A stretch of 64,000 nt of DNA from Opisthorchis felineus. Lineage: Eukaryota; Platyhelminthes; Trematoda; Opisthorchiida; Opisthorchiidae. A program made the position numbers and the translations under genes. Position 1 is the stretch's first letter. Every line of letters begins with the position of its first letter. This document shows, one piece after another, positions 25,101 through 36,424 of the stretch. The stretch lies in NCBI GenBank assembly GCA_004794785.1, contig SJOL01004228.1:28636-92635 (forward strand). The letters are read 5' to 3'. The notes beneath the pieces are model-generated. The model had not been told where the DNA came from, ran no database searches, and worked only from the letters and a program-made list of their open reading frames with translations.

Positions 25101-27019
25101 TTTCCAATTCCGATCCATTGCCATTCCACACTCCTTTTTGTTCACCCTCTTCGACGTTTTACGGCAACTTACCATGGTCATCAACGTTAAAGTTTCCCCG
25201 ACGCGAGCATCTAAGCGGGTTAGCTTTTTATTTCGTGTACCTAATTATTTCAACCCGGCCCAATTCTTTCTCAACGATCCAAATCTCTCCCACCCTACAA
25301 TGCTGCTGTCACCATTGGGATTGGATTTTTCCACACTTGCTCCTCTCCTTATTCAGCACAATGTGAAATCACAACCCTCGTCGATATCTCTTTTCTGAGC
25401 GATAATTTACAAATACTTTCTCATCGTCTCGTGTCTTATTTCACTGTTGCTACCACTGAAAATGTTCATCAGAACTCGCTTCCTCTGCTCATTTTTCCAT
25501 ATCTGTCAGTCATGTAACTCGTCTTCGCTCATCCAGCCACCTGTATCAAATTTCTACCACTCGGAATACCGAAGTCTTCTATCACTTTTCCTCAAGAACT
25601 CGTTTTTCTGGTTGATTTTACCTCTAATTCTTCAAGTATCGACTTACTATCCAACTAGAGGCCTGCATTTTTCCGTACGTTTTATTTCTCCCCATGGGTT
25701 CCCCTTCCTCTGTATCTCACATGCGTGTCATGAGAACATCACTGTCCCCAGGTTTTCAGATTTCCTCACCAGTTTATCGTGTGAACCAAGAAATCACTCC
25801 AGTTCACATGGGCACATGCGTGGCCAGTTTCTGTGCAATGTTGTCAATACTGAGGAACTGTCTATCACGGTTCCTGAAACATCCTACGGCACCCACCCAG
25901 TAGACCCCGAACAGGATGAAACAAGCATTGGATATTTCTCTCTTAGGTAACTATCCCAGTCATTGATTTGATTGTCTGCATCAACTCCGTTTATAAGAGC
26001 GGAAGTGAGTTTTCAACCCCTCACGGTCGTTGTTATGGTCGGGTGAGCCTTTTTCAACTTGGCGATTGAATCACCTGCGTATGAGGCAAACCGGGAGTAG
26101 TAGAACCCCTGACTGCAGCGTTTTTCATACTTTTACGGGACATCTCTAATTTCGATCCCTATCTGCTACTCAAAGTCCAAAGTAGCTTGATTTATGCCAT
26201 AGTGGCCACACACTGGCGCACTGCTAGACCAGGTTGTCATGGGTCTATGATCTTGGGGCCAGCTAAACTCTAAGCTAATTCTAACACAACTAATGAGTTA
26301 GGCAGAGTTGGGCCTTCGGGTGCCTTCGGTAGTGCTTTTCCGTTCAACCGTCCAAAGCAATTAAAGATAAACACAAACACGTTGGGGACGATATGCTTCA
26401 TGAGCTCTTGAGAAGCTATTAGAAGGACGCACCATTTCTAAGAAATTCCTGCTTTTAACAGAAGCAACCACCGAGATTGTTTAGTGAGTCCGCACTTGAA
26501 TGTACTCTGGCCTATCCGTAACTTCATGCACAGCCTCTGTGACTGTACCCTGGTGACGAAGCATAGCCCTTGTCTTTACTAAACTGAACGACTGTGACCT
26601 GGGTAACGACGCATGGGGACAAGTATATATCTGCGAATAGCTACTCAACTGGTGACTGTAGAGCGTATTTGTTTAACGAACAAAGGAAACATGTGATCAG
26701 TAGTTAACCCTTCGTTTATTTGTGTCCCGAGCTATTTTAACGTATCAATCCAAAATACAAACGAGTTTCTCAGCATATGCACTTGCTGCATGAAGTTAGT
26801 GGTGACAAACTGGATGTCATGTCAACCTAAAGCTGTAACATGTTTGGTCTGACTTCGTAATAACGGTTTGCTGCAGCACGACTTTAGGTCTACAGGCATA
26901 TATACATGGCTGCATTATCTTCTGAGCAATAAGGCAGTTGATACAGCAAAATACTTTATCTGCTTGTCTCCCTCATTATGAAGCCTACTAAAGTTCTTGA
27001 ATTTGAACACCCTTTTTAG
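22107..27019 (+). other. Dishevelled intron, 4.9 kb
   Basis: Starts GTGAGT and ends ACCCTTTTTAG. The stretch from about 23300 to 25950 is markedly pyrimidine-rich on the + strand and produces several open frames up to 167 codons (25447-25950), rich in Ser, Phe, Leu and Pro. I regard these as composition effects. No transposon motif recognised. Confidence 0.7.
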
Positions 27020-27410
27020 CGCTTGCCCAGCTCAATTTCGAAGAAGTTGACTCTGTTTCTGAGGTCGGCGGACCATCCGGTGCGCAGGGTCTAATGGCGC
27101 AGCGCTTCATGCAAATGCATCATGCCATGCCAGACAGTGCATCCTCAGGTTTGACTCTTTTGCCCAACGCGAACGCTTCCGGTGCATCGATGTTTGGAAT
27201 GATGCACCAACCAACCATGCAACCTCCTCAGTCGATGGACGGTGCTAATGCAGGAACATCTTCTGGTCCACACTATCCTTATCCGCCTGTGCTTTATCCA
27301 ATCGCGGCACCGACACCTGTCTCAAACCCGTGTTTTGTCGACGGGGCCGGTGCAGTCAATGGTCGCATAAACGCGGCGCCAGCATTACAAGGACAGATGC
27401 TGATGAAGAC
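27020..27410 (+). CDS. DVL: Dishevelled exon: Met/Pro/Ala-rich tail after DEP
   Basis: The acceptor CCCTTTTTAG is joined to the Gly/Ala codon left open at 22106, giving ALAQLNFEEVDSVSEVGGPS. This sits where family members have a short AxLN(L) segment just after the DEP domain. Then follow a Met/Gln/His-rich stretch (MAQRFMQMHHAMPDS), GMMHQPTMQPP, and a Pro/Tyr-rich segment (HYPYPPVLYPIAAPTP). It ends at AAGAC|GTATGT in phase 2, matching the next exon. The donor is weaker than the others; if it is skipped the frame stays open to 27492. The region is probably disordered and should bind partners, but no specific motif is recognised. Confidence 0.85.
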
Positions 27411-28385
27411 GTATGTGGTGACTTGTTTTTGTCTTTACTGTATCCTACATTGCAGGACCTTTATGGATAAGTCTCTAAGCATTGTTATCTGATAAGTACT
27501 TTTCCCTGAAAGATGTGTTTACCTTTTTTTCCTACTTTTAGCATGTGTGTGCTTTCTGATCGGTAGTGGAGCGAAAGTTTTCGCTTGGTCACCGACTCGT
27601 GAAAGCAACTGACTTTGAGCAGGCTCAGAAATCTGATCGCACAGCAGTTGTGTTAGCCCAAATTTCTAATAGGGTGCTTAGAATAGTTATGTCTTACTCA
27701 ATTTGTGAAGTACATTCCTTTCTTTCTTGCCACTCCGCTTCTTTTCACCGCTTCAGTTCGCGTACTACCGCGTCACCACTTCTTAAATCAGACACTTTGG
27801 TTACACATGTGGAGGAAACGTTGAGGACGTTGGTTACGATGAAGTCGAATATTTGTTTTTTTTATAAAAAAATGTACTGAGGTGCAACATCAAAAATGGG
27901 CATGAAAAATCTGTTGATGATTCCTCTCTGATTTTGTTTATCTTAAAAAAGACTTCGACTGCATTTATCTAGTATGACCGAAAAGACGCTTGAGAGTGGA
28001 AATTGCACAATGGTGCTAACTGTTGCCTATATGCCCCATGAATACGCTACCACTGTTCTACTGGAATGTCGCTGACGAGTATCCTGATTTATACCATTGA
28101 GCTTACCCGTTCCTTTTTCAGAGAATGGTTGCGGCCTAGGGAGAAGCAAAAACCTAATCCGCAAAATAAACAGCTCGGACAATTAAACGCGTCTAGTTTT
28201 ACCCAGTTACTTAGGCGCGAGTGCAATTTTTTCCACCTTGCACTTGCAAGTCGAGTTTCGGGAAAGGTAACTTCACAGTAAGCTGTCGAAAATATGTATT
28301 TAGCGGTGATTCATCCGCTTTGGACAAGTGCTTCCGCATTCAGTAAGAACTCCCATTAATCCAGCTTTATCGTATTCTTCCTTAG
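27411..28385 (+). other. Dishevelled intron, about 1 kb
   Basis: Starts GTATGT and ends TATTCTTCCTTAG. It has two open + frames (27566-27880, 28066-28281) without family resemblance. No repeat recognised. Confidence 0.65.
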
Positions 28386-28777
28386 CCTCCCAACAAATCC
28401 TATGGACACTCCTGTATCCCAATCAGTCATGTTTTCCCAACCAGGAATCGATGCACAGGGATTTCCTGTAAACCCATTGCCCACGCGGAGTCACGTCGTC
28501 GGTCAAGGACATCCTTGTCTACCACAACATCAGGTTGAAAATTCGTCGTCTTCCAGTTCCTCTCGTTCATCCGCCTCTTCGGCTTCCTCTTCATCATCCA
28601 CAGCGTCATCGGGTACACGTCTCGGTCCCAACTTAAAAAGTCATAAAGGGCCTACTTCGAATGGGTCTGGTAGTGCTGGTGGTAATACAAAACTTATGGG
28701 TGAACTAACTGGTCCGACGGCATCTGCACATACTGGTTTCGTACGAAACGCTCCCCCAAGTTTGCAGAGTGTATCTG
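28386..28777 (+). CDS. DVL: Dishevelled exon: poly-Ser tail segment
   Basis: The acceptor is TTCTTCCTTAG; the first base completes the Thr codon opened at 27410, then LPTNPMDTPVSQSVMFSQPG. The middle is a Ser-rich run with Ala and Arg (about 22 of 26 residues around 28550-28610), followed by GPNLKSHKGPTSNGSGSAGG. It leaves in phase 1 at TCTG|GTAAGG. Vertebrate and insect Dishevelled tails also carry Ser-rich disordered stretches that are heavily phosphorylated, and this is the likely counterpart. There is no folded domain. The codon usage in the Ser run is mixed (TCG, TCT, TCC, AGT), so it is not a simple unstable triplet repeat. Confidence 0.82.
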
Positions 28778-29927
28778 GTAAGGAATTGTGACCTTGGTTT
28801 CCCGCGCGCTTTTTGTTGTATACTGCTTGTAAATGCCTTCAAGTAACAGAAAGCTTGGTTCCCTAGGTTTCGTAGTTTGAACTTGATACTACTATGACAC
28901 TGTAAGTGGTTGAGAGCGAAGTTTTGCTAGGCGACCATCACTGAAGCAACTTTCGGCCAGCGCTTGTGAACGAGAGAACTGTGAACTGTAGAGAGCGTAG
29001 AACAGCTGTCCTCTGCTTCGCTGTTGATAAGTGAGTAACACTCACTTGCGGATATCCTTAGACGGCACAAACGGTCCAGTCAGCAAGCACCTATCATCAA
29101 CATGTACACCTCTCTTCGTACCATGACTGATTCAGTACTGATGGAATACTTACTGTTAATATCAGACGCTCGGTATCCGTGTACCCTCCATATACCTACA
29201 ATAATATATAGACAATGTGGACATTCTCGAACTGGCTAATCTCCGTACCCGATCCCGGGAGGATCACTACATCGTCGTTAGTGACAATAAATGTGGGGTT
29301 TGCAAAGTAATGACATCTGGTCTCTGGGGCATACTGGAACCGATGTTTCATCCGGAACTAAAGTAGGAAACCATTTGTTTTGGTTCCAATATTGTCGTAA
29401 AACATTCTTCATCTTTCACAACCACCATATCATTGCTATCTTGCCACTATCCATGTGTTTCGGACCTCCTGTGTCATCGTATTCCTCCAGCCCCTTACGT
29501 AGTAGAGTCAAACTGGGTGAACGGTGTCATTTATTCCTAACGCCCTGGTAATCAGGGAGTTAAAATAGTTGGATATCATGTCGGACCAGGTTACGCGAAC
29601 AACAGTTTTCTCGCCTTGGGAAAATAGGAAGACAGTGAAGTACGTTTTATGTGTGGTTCAGATTAATTCTGTCCTGTAGCATGCAATCAATGCTGAGACC
29701 CCTTGAAAATCAGAGAAAAGCTTATGAGTCTTCAGTGAATCGTTTAAAACATGGTAAATGAGGTTGATGCATGAGTCATCTGAATCAGGTTCTCATGCAA
29801 GTCATTTTTCTTAGTTAATACATGACGAGGGTTTTCCGGCCCGACGTGCGATGGCGTACTCTTAGGTTAGTGCGATTTTTTCTGCCTGGATGGTTGACTA
29901 GCGTCCTAAAACAGTCCGAAGTGTGTG

Positions 29928-30082
29928 AGATCTCGAAATGACTTAGTGGTTAGCGCCCAGATTACTGAACGTAAGTTCGTCGTTTAAACCCAGCCCTGGA
30001 TTTTCGACTGTCTCTGTCTAGTTTTGGCTTGACCACCCGCGTGCATGGCGGCTGTGCACTGAAAGGGTGCCAGAGTTCAACG
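29928..30082 (+). repeat. tRNA-derived SINE copy
   Basis: A-box-like GACTTAGTGGTTAGCGC near 29940-29956, then a worn B box (GTCGTTTAAACCCAGCC), then the shared body with CTGTCTAGTTTTGGC, GGCGGCTGTGCACTGAAAGG and GTGCCAGAG. More diverged than the copies at 5.5 and 17 kb. Confidence 0.65.
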
Positions 30083-30540
30083 ATTTGAGAGGCCTGTGCG
30101 GTCGCTCAACCATCTTACCAAAAATGCCTGTTGGCACATGAATACAATATTTCTCCTCGTGTGTCACTTTTTAAATGTATAACCGGACATGGCCGTGTTA
30201 TAGAGTTGGTGATGATTCGGGGGAACTAAATTTCGGAGGACGAAATAAGTTTTACTTTAGTCACACGTTAATACTGGAAAGAGGGTCATCAGTGAGAACA
30301 AGCAGTACCGGTTCCTCAGCCAAAGAATTTGCCCTAGGTACATTGTAGCACGTTTCATCTCAGTTTTTGTGCTTGCGTTGGCGTAATCAGTTCGTATTTC
30401 GACTGATTCAGTCACCCTTGATGTGGTGACCAGGCTTGAGTGCTGCAATGATCCCGAACTGGCTGGAACGTCGTTCCACAAGGTGCAACCATGCCAGGAA
30501 GGCCAAACGGGAGCAGTCAGACCAAGAGCAGCGAGACCCC

Positions 30541-30582
30541 GTACTACGAGTAATCGTGCTACGAGTAATCGTGCTACGAGGT
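30541..30582 (+). repeat. 15-bp tandem repeat, nearly three copies
   Basis: The unit CTACGAGTAATCGTG is repeated head to tail between about 30541 and 30582, ending in CTACGAG. It encodes no recognised product. Confidence 0.85.
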
Positions 30583-30843
30583 GGTCTGGGGGTAAATTCG
30601 TAATGTCCTCTGCGACAGGAGTGTGAAGGCAGTAAGGTGTTTCCCCCAGGCAACCAGCCTGTCCATATTTATGGAAGCAGCGATGCTGCCTTCTCCCAAG
30701 GAAGGACGGGTTAAAAAAGGTCGGCCCTAAAAACCGCACACTCCGATCGCCCAACGGTTGACCGTGACCGCCGGCGCATTATTCAGTACGGTCGAAATAC
30801 TCTTAAAACCAAAAAGTCCGGTGCTGCTCAAAAGGCACCTGCT

Positions 30844-31446
30844 GTGCGCAGCCGCATCAGGAATGAGACAGTAATGCCTTATTCCTTGCGCCCTCGGGTT
30901 AGGCCAACCCCTGCAGCCGAGCAGCTCAGACTATTAAGTCATCGGCTCCGGGCAGGGTTCCCAAAGAAAACCCTATTGTCCGCTGCCTCGTGGATCAGAA
31001 TTTTGAGTCAGAGGCTAGGGGCAGGGTCCCCGAACAAAACCCTACATTCTCCCACTGCCTCGTGGGTGAGACTTTTGAGTCAGAGGCTAGGGGCAGGGTC
31101 CCCGAACAAAACCCTACATTCTCCCACTGCCTCGTGGGTCAGACTTTTAAGTCAGAGGCTAGGGGCAGGGTCCCAGAACAAAACCCTACATCCTCCCACT
31201 GCCTTGTGGGTCAGACTTTTGAGTCAAAAGCTGAAGGTGGGGTACCTCAACCAAATCCCCTTCCTCGACCTGAACAACCGGAATGTATCATTTGCCCGCG
31301 CAGTTCGGTGTCCACCGATGTCCCTCCCTAACCCCTTCCCACCACACAAGCAAATGTCACTGGGTCACTTGACTGTCAGTTATCTGACCGAAGGGCCTTA
31401 TGCTTCTCGCTGCCTATTAACAGTAAACAAAATGACACCCTTCTAA
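30844..31446 (+). CDS. Open frame over LINE 5' region with 24-residue repeats
   Basis: An uninterrupted 200-codon frame that starts [19 protein letters not shown]. It then passes through the 72-bp tandem repeat in this frame as units of the type [20 protein letters not shown] second frame across the same repeat (30990-31331) is also open and reads [19 protein letters not shown] units, so either could be the original. Because 72 is a multiple of three, all frames repeat. It may be a degenerate ORF1-like region of the downstream LINE, or 5' untranslated repeat material. No known domain is recognised, and the YSLRPR opening only vaguely resembles gag-like proteins. Confidence 0.35.
   Translation: MRSRIRNETVMPYSLRPRVRPTPAAEQLRLLSHRLRAGFPKKTLLSAASWIRILSQRLGAGSPNKTLHSPTASWVRLLSQRLGAGSPNKTLHSPTASWVRLLSQRLGAGSQNKTLHPPTALWVRLLSQKLKVGYLNQIPFLDLNNRNVSFARAVRCPPMSLPNPFPPHKQMSLGHLTVSYLTEGPYASRCLLTVNKMTPF
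30939..31260 (+). repeat. 72-bp tandem repeat, four to five copies
   Basis: Units start at about 30939 (diverged), 31011, 31083 and 31155, with a worn fifth from 31227. Each contains GAGGCTAGGGGCAGGGTCCC, ACAAAACCCTACA and CCCACTGCCTCGTGGGT. The 31011 and 31083 units are nearly identical. It lies immediately upstream of the LINE endonuclease region. Confidence 0.92.
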
Positions 31447-31499
31447 ATCCACGAGGTCCTTTCTATATAGGAGCTTTTAAGGTCCGTACTATATGTTAA

Positions 31500-32300
31500 A
31501 TTGGCAAACAGGCAATGCTTGCTGCAACCTTTTACTCCCTTAAAATTGATGTATGCTGTGTCTCCGAAACACGTTTACAGGACCCAAGCGTGAGAATGCA
31601 TCTCAGAACGCCAAGGATGAACTTAGCTCTTTCACCTTTCTCCCTCCGTGTGTCCGGCGACCCAGAAACGAACGCTTGTGGAATACATGGCGTGGGAGTT
31701 GCACTCAGCCCCAGAGCTGAACGCGCTTTGCTGGATTAGATCCCAGTGAACAGTCGTCTTTACGCCGTCCGGTTATCCAGTTCAATCAAGCTCAATGCCT
31801 CTCGGCATAAAAAGCGGTGCCCGTTTGTAGTGTCGGCTTATGCCCCAACGGACTGCAGCCCTGATGCTGAGAAGGATACTTTCTATCGAGAGCTATCTGG
31901 GCTCATTCGTCAAGCAAAAAGCACTGACACTGTGATCTTTGCAGGTGATATGAATGCTCAAGTAGGTCGTCTGAGCTCCTTGGAATCATTTGGGCGGTTG
32001 ATCCGGAGTCGATGCTCGCCGCACAGACAACGGAGATAGACTCCTTCAGTTGTTTGCTGTGAACTGTTTCTGGCAAGTACGAACTTTCAACATAAACGTT
32101 CGCATCGCGTAACCTGGCGGCCACCAACTGTAAATCAACCGTGGACCCAGTTGGACCACGTGGCTATCAGCCACAGGTGGAGAGCCACAATTCAAGACTA
32201 CCGTTCGTTCTGGGGCACACCACTTGATTCCGATCACGCCGTGGTGCGTGCACGCCTGACAGTTCGCTTCCCTTCAGGTCCTCGCAAATTAGCAAGAAGC
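31500..32300 (+). pseudogene. LINE apurinic endonuclease-like domain, broken
   Basis: This domain would nick target DNA for target-primed reverse transcription. Visible parts are IDVCCVSETRLQDPS (the catalytic Glu motif ..ETRL.) near 31545-31590, FVVSAYAPTDCSPDAEKD, DTVIFAGDMNAQVGR (the GDxN motif) near 31930-31970, then HRVTWRPPTVNQPWTQLDHV and PLDSDHAVVRARL (the terminal SDH motif) near 32223-32260. The order fits the endonuclease/exonuclease/phosphatase family in LINEs. Damage: a stop at about 31737-31739, and a frameshift near 31980-32040 that moves the frame before the SDH motif. It is not functional. Confidence 0.8.
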
Positions 32301-32496
32301 ATGCCAATCCGCTATCGTCGAAGAACTACCACGGCTCAACAGTATCGATCTGAGCTAGCCCAACAACTCTCCACAGCAAACCAATACTGTGGTGGCAGTG
32401 AGCATGTGGATGAAGTGTGGCAAAATGTGAAAGGAGCTACGTTAGCGGCGTTCAGTACCGTCTGTCCGACCTCCGATTCGACCACAAGACCACTGG

Positions 32497-33753
32497 ATGT
32501 CGTCGGGATCGCTATCCATGATTGATGCCAGGAAATCCATAGCGGCAGGCAACGAGTACGACGGCGCACGCAAATCCCTCAAACGCCAAATAGTGAAGAG
32601 CCTAAGGAAAGACCGAGAGCTATGGTGGACATCGAAAGCTCGGGAGATGGAGAAGGCTTTTGCTACAGGAAACAGCCGTGTCCTATATCAATTGATACGA
32701 TCGACTGCCTCTAGGAAAGCAACGGTCAGCGAAACGATAAGTGAAAAAGGTGGCTCATTAATTCACTCGCAAAAGCGTCGACTGGAAAGATGGGCCGAAC
32801 ACTTCGAAGAACAGTTCAGCTTGCCTCCTGCAACACAGCCTGTAGAGATAGTGCATACAAGCGAATGGAATGTAAACCTTGATCGCCCGTCGGAAGAAGA
32901 AAAAAAGTACGAAATATCCGTGCTAAAACGCGAGAAGGGACCAGGACCAGACGGTCTCTATCCAGCCCTCTTCAAAGAAGGCGGAGAATCCCTGGTTACC
33001 CATCTGACAAAGCTTATTGGTGCTATGTGGGACGAAGAGAAGGCGCCTGCAGAATGAGGCATGTTGACAGTTATCCCTATCTTCAGAAAGGGCACGCGGA
33101 CGCTGTGTGAGAACCACCGTGGCATCAGCCTGTTAGCTGTGGCATCGAAGGTGCTCTCTGGTCTTATCCTTCGAAGGTTGACTGAACACACGGAGACACA
33201 GATCCGTGAAAACCAAACTGGGTTCCGTTCTGCAAGAGGATGCATCGATCATATCTTCACCCTCCGACAGATTCTGGAACAGCAACACTGCTTCCAGCAA
33301 CCAGCAATGGTTGTGTTTCTTGATCTGAAAGCTGCCTTTGACTCTGTGGACTGTCAGGCACTATGGCAGTGTCTGTGGAGCAAAGGTGTCCCCCATAAAT
33401 TCTTGACCCTCCTTAAGACGCTGTACGCGAACTCCCGCGACCGTGTGAAGGTCTACGGGAAACTCTGTTCTGAGTTCACCACATCAAGTGGTGTCAGACA
33501 GGGCTGTCTTCTTTCACCTTTCCTCTTCAACTTCGTCATTGATACGATCATGGAAGACTCACTATCATCCTTTAATGCCTGTGTAGTCGAAGTGCACCCG
33601 GGGCGTCCGCTCACAGATATCGAGTACGCAGACGACGTAGCCCTTCTTGGATCTGACCCCATGGTAATTCAAACGATATTAACTAATCTACATAATTCCG
33701 CCTCACGGTTCGGCATGCGCTCCGCACCTGCTCCACACCAGCTGCGCTGGTAA
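32497..33753 (+). pseudogene. LINE reverse transcriptase with one in-frame stop and 3' deletion
   Basis: A single frame from 32497 to 33753 is broken only by the TGA at 33055-33057. Motifs in order: LKREKGPGPDGLYPALFKEG (fingers), HRGISLLAVASKVLS, RENQTGFRSARGCIDHIFTL, VVFLDLKAAFDSVD (first catalytic Asp), SGVRQGCLLSPFLFNFVID and DIEYADDVALLGSDP (catalytic YADD at about 33625-33636). This is a complete RT palm. After SASRFGMRSAP the frame jumps into a much more C-terminal sequence, so the thumb and the C-terminal GHVLRM-type block seen in the 19.5-kb element are deleted. Confidence 0.88.
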
Positions 33754-35720
33754 TTGCCGTCTTCCTGGATGGGGACCCTGAGACGTGCCACATCAATGGT
33801 TAGAGACAGTGTCAGACATGGCCCAGTCGCGCCGTCAATGGCGCTCGTGCGTCCAAGCTATTGCCTTCAATGCATAGCTCCCTTCCCAATCCCCCCAGTT
33901 GACAGTCCACTGACAGTGCTGTATTTACTCACTAATTTATCAGCTCCAGTCTCCAATGCGCAGCTACCTACCCCACCTCCCCAAATAATCGGCAAACGAA
34001 ATTGTAGCAGCTACAACCACTGTATGACAAGTACGCGGTTCTTACAGCTGACAATGATGATGATGGTGATGACGGTAAGTCAGCAGCCTCATTCGGTTTT
34101 CCATGAAGGAATGCACACCTTTTCTTTTTAGTCACGAGGGAGATCAATCTGCGCAGCCTGTTTCCACAACTTATTTGGCAGTTTTTGAAGCAGAATATTA
34201 GTATAACCCAGTGGGCATAGCTGACAAATAATATTCAGCAACCAAGCCAAGTATTTTAGCGTGAGATCCATGGGTAGGGGAGTCTTATCAATTCATCAGA
34301 CGCTCACGGATGGGAAATATACTAGAGGTCATGAATACGCTTGATGTTGGACAGACTAACTCACAGTTTCGTATGGAATAAAGCGGATCTTGTGCGAAGG
34401 TATGAAAAATATTTTTGCATATGACAGTTACTAGTGCTCTATTCACAATATTGTCCCTTCGTTTAAAGACCAGCTCTGTACTACGATTTAATCCGCATCT
34501 ATCAAAACTTTTATAGACCAATGTGATTGTATATGATTACCCCATCCATAGCTCGTAAAGCTCAGACGAATCCGCACTGGGGTTGCCAACAAGTTAATTT
34601 CACGTTACGCAGTAGGCACCTCGTCCAGTTAGATCCGGCACCGTTATCTGCCTTGCTTACCTTCTTAGCTCCCAATGCTTCCTAGTTTCCTGAATCCGGT
34701 GACGCCGATTGAGTCAGTTGGTATACTGAGCAGCTCCCGATAACCAGGGGGATATCTTATGGATTGCAGTTTCAATTGTAGTTTCACTTCGACAAACCTA
34801 CATAATGTCTTATGGTTTGATATATGATTGTTTGCGTAGTGCGACAACATACTCTACCGCATGACATGGTTTAATGATAACATTTACTCTGTCACCGATG
34901 TTTTGTACTGACCAGGCAGGTTTGGCGGAAACGCTAGGCCCGTATTACTGAGATATGTGGTAGGACCGTTCAGAGAATAGAATATTCGAGCAGAATATCT
35001 AGCATCTTGACCCCGAGGTGTCGTGTGAAGGCTTTTGCTAGCCGACTGTGTCTGCTGACTAAGTAGCTGGAAAGGTATCCCAGATAAAAGTAAACCAGTC
35101 ACTGAAGCCTCAATAGATTCCTCCATGGTATGCTGCTGTACAGTACGCCACATCACGTACCACCTTAACTGTATGATGACGTTTATTATTTGAGTGAATA
35201 ACTTAATATACTGATCAGAAGTGAGTTTATGAGGTCTCCTCTACCGGTTTGTATCGTACGGTTTGCAGAGTGAGTACCAATTCCGTACAAGGTCGTCGGT
35301 ATATTACTCACACGTTCACATTTCTCCTACACCCTCTTTTTCCTTTCTGTTTGTTTCCCCTCCCACTTTCTCAATGGTAACCTTGTGATCCGCACATCTA
35401 CCGTATTGTTCATTATGGTCTTGATTTTGCTGCACTGTGATGGTGGTGGTGGTTCACTGTCTGCATATGACTTCGTCACTTGCTCATCGTCATTTGTTCT
35501 CGGTGTGTTCAACATTGCCACTTTTCATTGTGTTCTGTATATATACCACTCATTGCGTTCCCTACTCATCCATGTTCTTATCGTGCTCACACTGGGTACC
35601 GTGGGGTACATTGTAACCTCACCATAATTGCAACTAACCCATGGCGTATGCAAGCTTCCGCATCTCCTCGTCATTGCTTATGCATACCTATTCATCGGAA
35701 GCCATCCCACACAAGGGTAG

Positions 35721-35876
35721 CAGCTGTTCAATCGGACAAACCCGCATCTAACAATAGCTCGAGCCCTGCTGTCACTCAAGCAGAGACCGGAGTATCTGTT
35801 AGAGACAATCAACCGGTGGACTTTTCTGTTGATCAGAAAGAGACGAACGGTTTTGAAGACGCCAATGGTGCCAGTA
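35721..35876 (+). CDS. DVL: Probable Dishevelled exon: polar C-terminal segment
   Basis: An open frame reads AAVQSDKPASNNSSSPAVTQ, AETGVSVRDNQPVDFSVDQK, then ETNGFEDANGAS. It is polar and low-complexity like the neighbouring tail exons. The donor AGTA|GTGAGC at 35877 leaves phase 1, which fits the exon at 37404. The start is uncertain: AG at 35719-35720 and AG at 35653-35654 both enter in the required phase, and neither has a strong pyrimidine tract. The longer version adds a Cys/His-containing stretch that looks less natural. No folded domain or family-specific motif, so the evidence is phase, composition and position. Confidence 0.55.
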
Positions 35877-36424
35877 GTGAGCTTCTTTGACTACATTAGA
35901 CGGCTTAACGTATACGTGGCTCAATCGATTTTGTGCAGTGCATTCAACGGCTAGCCACCATGATTCTTTTTTTGTCGTACATGCTTTGTCTTGCTGCTAT
36001 TCTGGAATCGGTTATTTACTCCGTATCTCTACTGTTGATGGCCAAATAATGTCGTGCACCTGTTTTTTCTGTCCGGGTCATTTTTAATAGCATCCTTAGG
36101 TCGAATTCACTCACTTGAAGTGCGGTTTGCAAACTACTTTGGGCAGCATAGACACGCAGTGACTTGATCGCCATTGGTTTTCAACCAAGATGAGCGTGCA
36201 GTCTAAGCATTGACATCATGTAACCTGGAGACGGGTAACTGCCGGCCAGTCATGGACTGACTTGAACTACACGGCGGCCAGCCATCCTCGGGAGTGGTGG
36301 TGGTAGAACTCCTGACCATGTGTAACTGGGGCCTGAGTGCCTAATCGCTTGCATTAGCTATAGCGTGAACCGGCGTAAGCTAATTATTACACTTTACGCA
36401 ATGTGCTACTCATAAGGTTGCTGA

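Larger units (their letters stand above)
30800..34080 (+). mobile_element. RTE-like non-LTR retrotransposon, broken
   Basis: From 5' to 3' it carries a region with a 72-bp tandem repeat, an apurinic endonuclease-like domain (about 31510-32290), a reverse transcriptase (about 32500-33710), a joined 3' coding remnant (33730-33890), and an untranslated 3' end finishing in TGATGATGATGG near 34050-34075. The 5' limit is not defined. The 3' segment matches, in reverse, the minus-strand copy at 39.4-39.8 kb, which shows the two are the same family. In-frame stops, frameshifts and an internal deletion make it inactive. Confidence 0.82.
28778..35720 (+). other. Dishevelled intron, about 6.9 kb, carrying a SINE and an RTE-like LINE
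   Basis: Holds a SINE at 29928-30082, a large broken LINE at about 30.8-34.08 kb in the sense orientation, and a 15-bp tandem repeat at 30541-30582. Between 34.1 and 35.6 kb I see no recognised element; 35330-35640 is T/C-rich. Confidence 0.75.

Noticed and set aside
25447..25950. 167-codon + strand open frame
   Set aside because: It lies inside a long pyrimidine-rich intron stretch; the Ser/Phe/Leu/Pro-rich product has no domain, and several overlapping frames are open for the same compositional reason.
30257..30754. 165-codon minus-strand open frame
   Set aside because: It overlaps the 15-bp tandem repeat, has no recognisable domain and runs against the LINE and host gene.
34288..34300. 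Another hammerhead motif (minus-strand CTGATGA near 34292)
   Set aside because: Isolated seven-base match without the other core parts.
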